Counted from the first letter of the stretch, positions 53,908-62,932 are shown. The stretch: DNA of 64,000 nucleotides from JAFGBN01 sp964394145 (GCA_964394145.1 CAYMVL010000025.1:136937-200936); one strand, 5' to 3'. Made by a program: numbers and translations. Notes: a model not told the origin generated them from the sequence alone.

Positions 53908-54417
53908 TTATACCAGGTCTCTTAAGTATTTCTTCAGTAAATAACCAGTCAGGGACAAGAGAATGCTGCTGGTTACGACTGCAATCAATGCGCCTGCCGA
54001 AAAACCGCCTATTGCTACCCCCAGTGCAGTCCCGCTTGCTGGCGCATGTCCAAAACCAAAGGCCCCCATTAGCAATATTGAAAGCCCTACAGCAAGAGAG
54101 TATACAAGAATAGAAGCATGGACTGTCGTGTGAGGGATTAGCGCCAATAGAGAGCCACTTAAGAAACCAACGAGATGACCTCCGATTACTCGCCTCGGCC
54201 TTGCTGTAATATTTCTAGGCATAGCAAAAACAATGAATGCTGAAGCCCCTATCGACGCTATTACAACAGCATGTTCTACCGTAAGAATAATCAGCACAAT
54301 GAAGATTACTGCAGCTGCAACAAGGCTCTGATAGAGATATATCTTCTAATATCTGAGGAACTATCTGCGGCGCCTTAATAGCCTTCGATATGAAAAAACG
54401 TCAAAATCGACGTGCAT
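53908..54417 (-). pseudogene. HPP-family membrane protein gene with two in-frame TAG codons
   Basis: From GTG 54297 the frame encodes 129 aa of an HPP protein, with four transmembrane segments: VIASIGASAFIVFAMPRN and PRRVIGGHLVGFLSG. The same frame continues upstream for 40 codons to an ATG (54417-54415) with AAGGGAGG before it. It reads MHVDFDVFSYRRLLRRRR, TAG, FLRY, TAG, KIYLYQSLVAAAVIFIVL. This is exactly the basic N-terminus and first helix the family needs. So either two point mutations (Gln, Tyr or Trp codons to TAG) inactivated it, or the codons are read through. TAG is an ordinary stop elsewhere in the window. HPP proteins are linked to nitrite/ion transport in some organisms. Confidence 0.6.
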
Positions 54418-54439
54418 CCACTAGTCCCTCCCTTCTCTC

Positions 54440-54448
54440 ATTATAGCA
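54440..54448 (-). promoter_or_regulatory. extended -10 promoter before the HPP gene
   Basis: Minus-strand TGCTATAAT (54448-54440), followed at once by the AAGGGAGG site and ATG 54417. No clear -35. Intact expression signals argue that the amber-interrupted gene was lost recently or is still expressed. Confidence 0.5.
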
Positions 54449-54780
54449 ACAGTTACATGTGGGAAAAAGAGATCTTGTCAATAGCTGTTTAGGTGTCAGG
54501 CAGGATCACCCGGGCAGTTTCTTCAGGACAGGTCCGCATGTTCACGGCTGAGAAATCAGCATCAAGTCCACAGGGCAGATACCAGAGTGCTATAGGCCCT
54601 GACGGGTTAACAGTCAACTTTACCGTCTTACCGCATAGAGCAATCACAGCCGTGAAGGTAACGCATGATAAATTGCCTTACAGCGTTTGCTTAGACAGCA
54701 TACCTCAGTTACCCAGCTAGATCCCAGGTTGGCCGCGATGTCTAGGAGCTTAGCAAGGATTGTGAAACAGTCATTAGCAT

Positions 54781-54811
54781 TTGCATGCCACATAATATGG
54801 AATGATATAAT
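54781..54811 (+). promoter_or_regulatory. extended -10 promoter of the trigger-factor-like lipoprotein
   Basis: TGATATAAT ends at 54811, with TTGCAT (54781-54786) at a long 19-base spacing. The start would be near 54818, about 10 bases before the ATG at 54828, so the message would be almost leaderless. Confidence 0.5.
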
Positions 54812-54827
54812 GCCGATGGTCAAATTA

Positions 54828-55985
54828 ATGAATTACAAAAGGCTTGTTGTAATCGTAATACTAGCGCTGTTCACATTTGTAGCGTGCAGTACTACAGATT
54901 CGACAGAAACAATCGATGACACTGACGCAATTGGTACAAACACAACCGAAACAGTGGACGATACTGACGCCGCCTCCACAAGCGACTTCAGCTTCAGCGA
55001 GGGCATCGATGAAGATGGCTTCTGGAAGAATGTCAATGCGCTTGAATGTGTTGAACTGTGTGATTATGAGGGCGTCTCAATACCGGGCGATATCCTCGAG
55101 GTCACCGATGAAGCAATTCAGACTGAAATAGACACCATTCTGGCTAATCATGCCACCCGTAAGCAAATAACAGACCGCGCTGTCGCATATGGCGACACCG
55201 TAAATATCGATTACATCGGCACTATCGACGGCGTGGAGTTTGAGGGCGGCAGCACAGGCGGCGCCGGCGTAGATGTGACTATCGGAGTCACAAAGTACAT
55301 CGATGATTTCCTTGAGCAGCTTATCGGTCATACCCCCGGAGAATCATTTGACATTGAGGTAACCTTCCCCGAGGATTACGGTAAAGAGGACCTCAATGGC
55401 AAGGACGCAACATTCGCAATAACCATCAACTATATAGTTGAAACCATCGTGCCCGAGTTGACCGACGAATTTGTCTTGAATAAGCTATCGCCTGATTACG
55501 GTTGGAGCACTGTCGAAGAGATGCAGGCGGGTATCAAGAACGAGTTGCAGAATGTGATCACAGTAAGTTATCTGCAGGAATACGTAATCGACAATACCAA
55601 AATCCTTTCCCTTCCAGAGGTACTTCTTGAGTATCAGGAAGAATCAATGCTCGACTACTACCAGAGTTATGCTAACAGTTACGGTATGAATATGGAAGAA
55701 TTCCTCAGCAAATATCTAGGTATGGCAAGCATAGAAGAGCTAATTGAAGCAAATAGGACCAAGCTGACTCAAGGCGCTAGTTTCGCTCTCATCGTTCAGG
55801 CAATCGCGGAGGACGCCGGCATTTCCGTCAGCGACGAAGACGTAGCAGCTTACTTTAAGGAGAGTGGTTTGGACGATTACTCAGAGCAGAAAGAGTATTA
55901 TGGCATGCCATACCTCAAATGGAGGACTCTAAATAAGGCGGTACTGGATTATGTCAAAAATAGGGCCGTCCTCCAATTGACATGA
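54828..55985 (+). CDS. trigger-factor-like FKBP lipoprotein
   Basis: 385 aa. A signal of about 20 hydrophobic residues ends in a lipobox LFTFVAC (Cys near residue 20), then a Thr/Asp-rich linker (about 21-55), an FKBP domain (about 105-200; GDTVNIDYIGTIDGVEFEGG, FLEQLIGHTPGESFDIEVTFPEDYG) and the helical trigger-factor C-terminal domain. The ribosome-binding domain with GFRxGKxP is missing. It would fold or isomerise proteins outside the membrane. The FKBP part resembles Clostridia lipoproteins, and its richer G+C codons (GGC, GAC, GTC) differ from the window's tig, suggesting transfer. The start is chosen at the lipoprotein signal; an in-frame ATG at 54687 has no such signal. Confidence 0.82.
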   Translation: MNYKRLVVIVILALFTFVACSTTDSTETIDDTDAIGTNTTETVDDTDAASTSDFSFSEGIDEDGFWKNVNALECVELCDYEGVSIPGDILEVTDEAIQTEIDTILANHATRKQITDRAVAYGDTVNIDYIGTIDGVEFEGGSTGGAGVDVTIGVTKYIDDFLEQLIGHTPGESFDIEVTFPEDYGKEDLNGKDATFAITINYIVETIVPELTDEFVLNKLSPDYGWSTVEEMQAGIKNELQNVITVSYLQEYVIDNTKILSLPEVLLEYQEESMLDYYQSYANSYGMNMEEFLSKYLGMASIEELIEANRTKLTQGASFALIVQAIAEDAGISVSDEDVAAYFKESGLDDYSEQKEYYGMPYLKWRTLNKAVLDYVKNRAVLQLT

Positions 55986-56144
55986 CCCCTTCGGCCACAT
56001 CTGCCGGCCCCCACAATACCTCGCACAGCAAGCTCAAAACGCACACTCAGACGCCCGTGAAGTTGCACACTCCGAAGGGACTCAAGAAACTTACAGCGCC
56101 TGCGACAGAAGTGAATACATCAGTGTCTGCAGAATCCGTTAAGA

Positions 56145-56876
56145 TTAGCCCGGCATCTGCATGCAGTTTTCCATTTCCGCTCTCGATATATCTCTATGCG
56201 CTCCGCTGATACCGAAATCGTAGAGATACATGGCAGTCTCTCCACTCCCATCAATCGATTTCACCATTCCGAATGGAACTTGACTGCTGGCCCATACCTC
56301 GCCTCCACTTACCTCAAATTTGCCTACATTGACCGTCTTCCCTGTTGGAGTCGTATACGTTCCATATGATATATCAGGCGAACTGGGATCATATTCTGCA
56401 GGAGTCTCCACTTCGGGAGATTCATAAGGGCTTTGGCTAAGAGACATGCATATCACCTGGTCTCCAATCTTTATCACATACTTCACAGCTTGCTTGGTAG
56501 CAGCTTCAACCCACATCTGCGCGATGCTGTCTCCCTGCCCCGGAACAGTCATAGTCATTTCAAATCCAGTACAAACCTTCCCATCAACTGTATCTTGCCC
56601 TATGTACTCCATCGTCTGGCGCGACTCTGCCCCATCAGCAGAAATTACATATTCCACCCATTGGCCCTCTGCCGGAGCCATAAACCCGGTGTAACTTGGC
56701 GGCATACCATCCCCTTCAGGCAGCGTTGGTGAAGGAGCACCGTCCTCCTCATGTGGGGCCTGTGCAGGCGTATCTCCCTGTTCAGGCAACAATGGTGAAG
56801 GTTGCGATTGAGCACAAGCTGCCGATAAAGCCAGCGCCAGCAAGAGAGCTACCATCACACCGATTGATTTAGTCAC
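56145..56876 (-). CDS. secreted lipoprotein, unknown function
   Basis: 243 aa with signal MVALLLALALSAAC and Cys at about residue 21 (lipobox LSAAC). Then comes a Pro/Gly/Glu-rich linker (about 25-60) and a beta-rich domain (GQWVEYVISADGAESRQTMEYIG, KVCTGFEMTMTV, EVWASSQVPFGMVKSID). This recalls the small beta-barrel lipoproteins of unknown function that look like LolA/LppX-type folds, but I cannot assign one. GTG start overlaps the TGA of the repeat-protein gene, so the two are translationally coupled. Confidence 0.75.
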   Translation of the reverse strand: MTKSIGVMVALLLALALSAACAQSQPSPLLPEQGDTPAQAPHEEDGAPSPTLPEGDGMPPSYTGFMAPAEGQWVEYVISADGAESRQTMEYIGQDTVDGKVCTGFEMTMTVPGQGDSIAQMWVEAATKQAVKYVIKIGDQVICMSLSQSPYESPEVETPAEYDPSSPDISYGTYTTPTGKTVNVGKFEVSGGEVWASSQVPFGMVKSIDGSGETAMYLYDFGISGAHRDISRAEMENCMQMPG

Positions 56877-57742
56877 GCGTGCACATCCTTATAGAAATTA
56901 ACAGTCGCCGCAGATCGGTAACGTTCCAGCAACAACTCCATGTTTATGGTATGGTACTCCATCTCTGCCTGTCCGACGCTACCCGCCTTATAACGCTGCG
57001 AAGCTAACGCCATGTCGGGGGACTGGCTTTCCATTCCCACAACAGCACGAGAGGTGCGACCCTGACCGGGATGAGTCACAGCACTACTCCCATCTTCCCA
57101 ATACCGGGAAAGCCACTCAATATTTATCGTGTGGTGAAGCACCTTTTCTTCTCTGACAGATGTATCAGACGAAGGAGACTCAAGCCTGTGACTATCGGCA
57201 GGCTTATAACGCCAGCGAAGACGCTCCATATCTATATTGTGGTGTATCGACTTTTCAGTGGTGCCAGGTCGAGGCCCAAGCTGAGAATCTCCAGCCTTAT
57301 CCTTCCATTCATCACCCATCCCATAATGCCAAGAGATATTCTGTATATGCGTGACATTGCGTGGTCTAGATTCGCAGGCTTCACGCCTGCGCTGCCCGGC
57401 AGATTGACCGGCGTAAGCTTCAAAACTCCAGCCACACTGATGATGCCCACCAAACAGGCGCTCCTCATCCCCAATACCCCGCTTTACGCAACCGGAGCCA
57501 CCAGATTTGCCATCGCTAGTGTAGCTAGAAACGCGCGTGTGAGCCACATAATACTTCAGTGCATCTCGGAGGCGCTCATTCATCTTGGCCTCAAGCCTTC
57601 TTGACAAATAGCGCGACACAAGCACAAGGGCCACACCGACCGGCGTCGTGAAAGGCTCCGGCAAGAATATCACAGTGATGCCTAATCGTCTCAGGCGCCC
57701 TATATTAGCTCTGGTTATAATCACATCGCCCCCCGGGACCAT
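56873..57742 (-). CDS. membrane-anchored protein with HHxIN-E-L-RY repeats
   Basis: 289 aa. The N-terminus has a short basic part then one hydrophobic segment (VIFLPEPFTTPVGVALVLVSRYLS, about 24-47) and an amphipathic helix (RRLEAKMNERLRDALKYY). The rest is soluble with three copies of a motif: IHHNIDMERLRWRYK (166-180), LHHTINIEWLSRYWE (202-216) and EYHTINMELLLERYR (262-276), perhaps a degenerate fourth at THIQNISWHYG (131-141). No family recognised. Start by ATG 57742, without a good ribosome site; the frame stays open upstream except for one TAG. It is coupled to the lipoprotein gene. Confidence 0.6.
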   Translation of the reverse strand: MVPGGDVIITRANIGRLRRLGITVIFLPEPFTTPVGVALVLVSRYLSRRLEAKMNERLRDALKYYVAHTRVSSYTSDGKSGGSGCVKRGIGDEERLFGGHHQCGWSFEAYAGQSAGQRRREACESRPRNVTHIQNISWHYGMGDEWKDKAGDSQLGPRPGTTEKSIHHNIDMERLRWRYKPADSHRLESPSSDTSVREEKVLHHTINIEWLSRYWEDGSSAVTHPGQGRTSRAVVGMESQSPDMALASQRYKAGSVGQAEMEYHTINMELLLERYRSAATVNFYKDVHA

Positions 57743-58241
57743 GTCCCCCGCTGGTCTCTATCCACTACGAGCAATTATCAACCTATCCCGGTGGGTTATT
57801 GCGACCAGCACCACACGAAAGCTGCCACACTATTACCCGAACAGCCCTGAAAAAGTCTAAGAGAAGTTTAGTACGTTTGCCCGGGGTCGTCAAGGGCTGA
57901 TTTGACTCGACCCTTATGCTCTTCATTACTCTATAGGTATGTCATATTGTTCAGAGCCTGTACCACAGCTTTGCAAGAAATCTGGCAACATATTTAGAGG
58001 CAATAATAGGCGCGCGCGGTCAGCGTGATCGGGGTAAATCATGAAAGAGAAGGACAATCAATAGGCCGGAAGAAACAAATAACAGCTATTCAGAAAGCTC
58101 GATTCACCCGGACATATTGTCAAACTTCAGTCTCTTCCAATCCGGCACAAGCGAGCAGTCTCAACTTCTGGGAGAACTCTTAGCACCCGAATCGTCGGCG
58201 AAAATATTTACAGCCTGCACCTCAGGCGCGACAGCTCAAGA
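57743..58241. other. intergenic region upstream of the repeat protein
   Basis: About 500 bases. The first 90 bases on the minus strand are an in-frame continuation of the repeat protein, broken by TAG at 57760-57758 and TAG at 57832-57830 (reads RVVLVAITHRDRLIIARSG, stop, RPAGDM). The remainder shows no coding signal; the hemW gene begins its 3' end at 58242. Confidence 0.4.
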
Positions 58242-59348
58242 TCAAAGGACTTCGGCAAAGATGGGGTTTGATGTCAATATTCTGGAGGTGGGCAGCCGAT
58301 AGCGTAAGCCATCGAAAACGAGCAGTCCGTCACCAGCCATGCGATCGAGTCGCTTGACAAGAGGCGCAACGTTGTCCTGCCCAAATTTTGCCGCAAGCTC
58401 GCTAACATCCAGCCCCTCCGCAAGCAAACGGAGCCGCAGCATTGCTTCCTCAGATGCTTTGTCACTCGGATTCAATTCTTCGACATCTTCGATTATCCCG
58501 TCCGGCCTCTCAATGTAACCATCAAGGTCAGCACGATTTCTGAATCGCTTGCCATCGAGGTGAGATGCTGCTGCAGGACCCAGGCCTACATACTCGCCTC
58601 CGCGCCAGTAGTTGAGGTTATGCAGGCATTGATACCCGCTTAGAGCGAAGTTTGATACCTCATAGTGCTCAAACCCGCACCCGAGCAGAAATGACCTCGC
58701 CTGCTCAAATAGTCCAGCCTGCATGTCTTCGGATGGTAGGTCAGCAGGGGGACTTTTCTCCAGTGGTGTGCCCTCTTCCAGAGATAGGCAGTACAGTGAA
58801 ATGTGTCCTATGCCAGCGCTGACAACTTTTTCCAGCGCTTTGCTTAGTGTTGACCATGATTGGCCCGGAAGCCCGATCATCAGGTCAACAGAGATGGAAT
58901 TGAAGCCGAGCGTAATGGTTTTCTTTACGGCTTCAACGGCCTGGGCTGCACTGTGGATTCTGCCAACGCTCTGAAGTTCATAATCAGAAAGTGATTGAAC
59001 GCCAATGGAGACACGATTAATACCTGCCTCCTGCGCAGCTTCAAGCACTTCACCGGTGGCAGACTCGGGGTTCACTTCTATTGTGGACTCAACAAGTTGG
59101 GCAAGGTCCAGTGGTTCTTTGATACCAGCGACGAGCTTTGCGAGATTTTCAGCCCCGACTAAGCTCGGTGTACCTCCTCCTAGATACAGAGTCTGGAAAG
59201 ACAGCCCGGCATACTTATAGGATTCATGCAGCACAGCTTCTATGTAAGACTCGATCGAGCCTGATCGCCCCGTCAGTGAATAGAAATCGCAATAACTGCA
59301 TTTTTTGGCGCAGAAAGGAATATGGATATAAAGCCCTCTCACACTCAC
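58242..59348 (-). CDS. hemW: HemW-type radical SAM protein
   Basis: 368 aa. The radical SAM cluster motif is CAKKCSYCDF (CxxxCxxC) at residues 13-20, followed by YLGGGTPSL, the SAM-binding GGGTP, and IGVQSLSDYELQ, VDLMIGLPGQSWST. The C-terminal HemN_C region starts about residue 295 (EEAMLRLRLLAEGLDVS). Family members of this class (HemW) bind and deliver heme rather than oxidise coproporphyrinogen, since the extra N-terminal Cys of HemN is absent. GTG start shares one base with the lepA stop. Confidence 0.9.
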   Translation of the reverse strand: MSVRGLYIHIPFCAKKCSYCDFYSLTGRSGSIESYIEAVLHESYKYAGLSFQTLYLGGGTPSLVGAENLAKLVAGIKEPLDLAQLVESTIEVNPESATGEVLEAAQEAGINRVSIGVQSLSDYELQSVGRIHSAAQAVEAVKKTITLGFNSISVDLMIGLPGQSWSTLSKALEKVVSAGIGHISLYCLSLEEGTPLEKSPPADLPSEDMQAGLFEQARSFLLGCGFEHYEVSNFALSGYQCLHNLNYWRGGEYVGLGPAAASHLDGKRFRNRADLDGYIERPDGIIEDVEELNPSDKASEEAMLRLRLLAEGLDVSELAAKFGQDNVAPLVKRLDRMAGDGLLVFDGLRYRLPTSRILTSNPIFAEVL

Positions 59349-61135
59349 TACTCCATCTTCAATAGCAGCATGAATGCCTCCTGCGGCACCTCTACCGAAC
59401 CCACCATCTTCAATCGTTTCTTGCCTTCCCTCTGCTTTTCAAGTAGTTTCCTCTTGCGTGTGACATCACCGCCATAGCATTTCGCCAGGACATCCTTCTT
59501 CACCGGAGCAATATCTTCCCTCGCTATTATCCTGCCCCCTATGGCAGCCTGCAAGGTTATCTCGAACAAATGCCTTGGTATAAGCTTCCTCAGTTCACGT
59601 AGCAGTGCTCGACTTCTGGAAATAGCGCTATCCCGTATGGCAACAAAAGACAGAGCGTCAACTTGATTTCCCTTGACAAGTATATCTACCTTGACGAGAT
59701 CACTGCTAGCATAGCCAGCAAAATCGTAGTCCATGCTGGCGTACCCACGACTGACGCTTTTCAGCTTATCGTAGTAGCCAGTGGTCAGTTCGGCCAGAGG
59801 AAAATCATAGGTCAGGAGGACCCTCCTGGTATCCGGATTCTCCATGCTCACCATATTACCACGCTTAGATTCGGTCAACTCCATGCAGGCTCCCACAAAG
59901 TCATTTGGAACGATGATCCGTGCCCTGATCATCGGCTCTTCGATGTGGTCGACATAGTTAGCCTGAGGAAACTCAGATGGGTTATCTATCATTACAGCTT
60001 CTCCACCAGTAGTGACCACTTTGTAGACAACTGAAGGCATGGTGGATACGAGCTCCTGACCGTATTCTCTCCTCAATCTCTCGAGGGTAATTTCCATGTG
60101 CAGCATGCCCAGAAATCCAAGACGGTAACCATGTCCCAGTGCTGCAGAACTTTCCTTCTCGTAAACAATGGAGGAATCGTTGAGCTGAAACTTATCCAGC
60201 GCAACTGTGAGTTTGGGGTAATCGTTGCTATCGAGCGGATAGACACCGCAGAAGACCATGGGTTTGGACCGCTTGAATCCTGATATGGCCGGCGTACTAG
60301 GGTGGTCTGGAGATACAATGGTATCGCCAACATGAATATCACCGGCCTTTCTGATAGTCGCGCTGACGTAACCAACCTCTCCTGCTACCAAATGATCCTG
60401 AGGCTCTATTTGCGGCAAGAAATAGCCCACTTCATCAACCTCAAAAATAGTAGATGTGGACTTAATCATAATCCTATCACCGCGGCGTAAGCTGCCAGCA
60501 AAGAGCCGTATATGTGGTATAACCCCACGATAAGCGTCGTAATAGGAGTCAAAAATAAGACACTTCAAAGGCTCATCCGAGCTTCCTCGAGGCGGCGGAA
60601 TCCTGGAGACAATTGCCTCGAGCAAGTCCGGAATACCGGTGCCATCCTTAGCAGAAATTAGTAAAGCATCATTGCTCGGCAAACCCAGCATATCTCTTAG
60701 TTGCTCACGGCACTCGTCAATCATAGCCACCAGAAGGTCAATCTTATTTATTACCGGGATAATCTCAAGCCCGGCATCAATTGCCAGATAGGCATTTGAG
60801 ATAGTCTGTGCTTCCACTCCTTGCGAAGCATCAACCAGCAGAATGGCGCCCTCAGAAGCCTTCATACTCCTCGACACTTCATAGTTGAAGTCCACATGTC
60901 CAGGTGTGTCAATAAGATTGAGTACATAGTTGCTGCCATTCCTTGACCGGTATGGCATCCTGACCGACTTTGCCTTGATGGTAATACCGCGTTCACGCTC
61001 GAGGTCCATGCTATCAAGCAACTGTGCCTTAGCAGAGTCGACTACCCCTGTCAGTTCAAGTAGGCGATCAGCCAGGGTTGACTTGCCGTGGTCGATGTGA
61101 GCGATAATACAGAAGTTCCTTATGTTGTCCGTCAT
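59348..61135 (-). CDS. lepA: elongation factor 4
   Basis: Translational GTPase EF4/LepA, 595 aa. G-motifs: AHIDHGKSTLADRL (G1), ERGITIKAK (G2), DTPGHVDF (G3), NKIDL (G4) and SAKDGTGI (G5). The LepA C-terminal domain follows (IGGRIIAREDIAPVKKDVLAKCYGGDVTRKRKLLEKQ). The lepA-hemW pairing is common in bacteria. Minus-strand TATAAT at 61225-61220 is a possible -10. Confidence 0.97.
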   Translation of the reverse strand: MTDNIRNFCIIAHIDHGKSTLADRLLELTGVVDSAKAQLLDSMDLERERGITIKAKSVRMPYRSRNGSNYVLNLIDTPGHVDFNYEVSRSMKASEGAILLVDASQGVEAQTISNAYLAIDAGLEIIPVINKIDLLVAMIDECREQLRDMLGLPSNDALLISAKDGTGIPDLLEAIVSRIPPPRGSSDEPLKCLIFDSYYDAYRGVIPHIRLFAGSLRRGDRIMIKSTSTIFEVDEVGYFLPQIEPQDHLVAGEVGYVSATIRKAGDIHVGDTIVSPDHPSTPAISGFKRSKPMVFCGVYPLDSNDYPKLTVALDKFQLNDSSIVYEKESSAALGHGYRLGFLGMLHMEITLERLRREYGQELVSTMPSVVYKVVTTGGEAVMIDNPSEFPQANYVDHIEEPMIRARIIVPNDFVGACMELTESKRGNMVSMENPDTRRVLLTYDFPLAELTTGYYDKLKSVSRGYASMDYDFAGYASSDLVKVDILVKGNQVDALSFVAIRDSAISRSRALLRELRKLIPRHLFEITLQAAIGGRIIAREDIAPVKKDVLAKCYGGDVTRKRKLLEKQREGKKRLKMVGSVEVPQEAFMLLLKME

Positions 61136-61663
61136 TACATCTAGTCAGCCCAAGAATGAGGATCGGGCCTTGGGATAAGACTCTCACCATAAAGACACCC
61201 GCTCCTCCCTGGAAGTCCTATTATAATACCTTCTTCCCCCAGAATGCAGCACGCCTCAGGGACTGAAGTAGCCTCGCGTAACACTATTGTTAGTCTGCAC
61301 GGGTTTTCTCTCTTGTTGTCTCCACGCTTTCGCTTAAGAGAATCTACAGATTAATCTTTAGGCCATGGGCCTGCTGCATTAGTCGTCAATTTAATTCTAG
61401 CTTGAGGTGCACGCAAGACGAAAGTTGTATACCAGCTTAACCTTAGAATTGCCTCATCCCCAACTGAAGTTATTACTTGTCACCCCGCGAGACAGCCTGG
61501 TTAGCTTGACTATTGTGCAACTGAGACGAAGTGAAACAGAAGAGAGCCAGATTCTATATTGCATCTGGGCGAGCCGTGCTATAATCAACTTTGCTGGAAA
61601 GAGATGCTTCTGGGGTAACCGCACTCCAGGCAGCCTGACACACTTACTTAGAAGGGGTTTATC
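61136..61663. other. divergent intergenic region of lepA and the MFS gene
   Basis: Holds the likely lepA -10 (TATAAT, minus, 61225-61220) and the MFS promoter (61580-61585). The rest is without genes or clear structure. Confidence 0.5.
61557..61585 (+). promoter_or_regulatory. extended -10 promoter for the MFS gene
   Basis: TGCTATAAT ends at 61585 (TATAAT 61580-61585), with TATTGC (61557-61562) 17 bases upstream as a weak -35. The message would begin near 61592, 70 bases before the gene. Confidence 0.55.
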
Positions 61664-62932
61664 ATATCTAACCAAAAAGTCCGTCAACCGCTTGGAACCA
61701 AAGCAGTCTCTTTCTACGGTTATATCGTGACTGCGGCTGCCCTGTGCATCATGACAGCAGCGTTCGCTACATATCTTGCCTTTGGGGTCTTCTTTGATCC
61801 GGTAGCAAGCGAGTTTGGCTGGACCAGAGGCTTGACCTCAGGCGCCTTCTCACTATCTATGGTTATGCAAGGGTCACTAGGCATTGTCATGGGGGGGCTT
61901 AACGATAGACTGGGGCCTCGCACGGTGCTAACGATTTGTGGATCTCTTCTAGGGCTGGGCTACTTGCTCATGTCGCGGATTGATACGGTGTGGCAGCTAT
62001 ACGTATTTTATGGCGTGATAACAGGTATCGGTATGAGTGGTATTGTTGTCGGCCTATTATCAACCATGGCAAGGTGGTTTGTGAAGAGAAGGAGCATGAT
62101 GACCGGTATCGTCGTAAGCGGCGTCGGTATTGGTACACTCGTTGGACCACTAGTATCTAACTGGCTAATCTCCACTTATGCTTGGCGTACGTCCTACGTG
62201 ATACTGGGCAGCGCAGTTCTAATAATTATTGTTTTAGCTGCCCAGTTTCTAAGACGTGACCCGGCTCAGATGGGGCAACTGCCCTACGGTGAATATCAAA
62301 GCAGGGAACGCAAGTCAACAGTACCGACTGAGGGGTTTTCCCTAAAACAGGCGGCTTACACCAGACAGCTCTGGATCATTTCTGCTATGTTCTTATGCCT
62401 CGGATTCAGCTATTTCAGCATTATGGTACATATTGTGGTGCACGCCACCGACCTGGGAATCCCCGCCACCACTGCTGCAAGCATTTTGGCTGCTATCGGT
62501 GCGGCCGGAATTGTTGGCAATCTAACACTAGGTACGGCCGCTGATAGAATTGGAAATAGGTTGGTCTTTATGATCGGCTTTATCCTGATGTCAGGGGCTT
62601 TGTTCTGGCTGCCGCGAGCCACAGAGGCATGGATGCTCTACCTGTTCGCTGCTGTCATCGGCTTGGCCCGTGGGGGTATGGGAGCATCGGAGTCGCCCCT
62701 GGTAGCAAGTTTTTTCGGGCTCACCTCGCATGGCTTGATTTTTGGAGTTGCCGGCCTCGGCCTCACAATTGGAGCGGCTGCTGGGCCCTTCCTGACCGGT
62801 TCCTCATTTGATCTCACTGGCAGCTACGAGACAGGATTCTCAGTCTGTGCTGCCATCAGTGTTGCGGGCCTTCTATTGACTGCATTCTTGAGACCCATCA
62901 AAGCCAAACGGGCTAAGGCAGAGGTTGAGTGA
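61664..62932 (+). CDS. MFS transporter, probable AUA start
   Basis: Twelve-helix major facilitator, 422 aa. The frame is open upstream of GTG 61727 back to TAG 61649 and includes the conserved FYGYIV start of helix 1. GTG 61727 would cut this helix and has no ribosome site. The only well-placed codon is ATA 61664, six bases after AAGGGG (61652-61657). MFS motif A-like GGLNDRLGPRTVL (loop 2-3) and its counterpart GTAADRIGNRLVF (loop 8-9) are clear. It resembles the oxalate/formate-antiporter-type group of MFS carriers, here for an unknown anion. Confidence 0.85.
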   Translation: MSNQKVRQPLGTKAVSFYGYIVTAAALCIMTAAFATYLAFGVFFDPVASEFGWTRGLTSGAFSLSMVMQGSLGIVMGGLNDRLGPRTVLTICGSLLGLGYLLMSRIDTVWQLYVFYGVITGIGMSGIVVGLLSTMARWFVKRRSMMTGIVVSGVGIGTLVGPLVSNWLISTYAWRTSYVILGSAVLIIIVLAAQFLRRDPAQMGQLPYGEYQSRERKSTVPTEGFSLKQAAYTRQLWIISAMFLCLGFSYFSIMVHIVVHATDLGIPATTAASILAAIGAAGIVGNLTLGTAADRIGNRLVFMIGFILMSGALFWLPRATEAWMLYLFAAVIGLARGGMGASESPLVASFFGLTSHGLIFGVAGLGLTIGAAAGPFLTGSSFDLTGSYETGFSVCAAISVAGLLLTAFLRPIKAKRAKAEVE

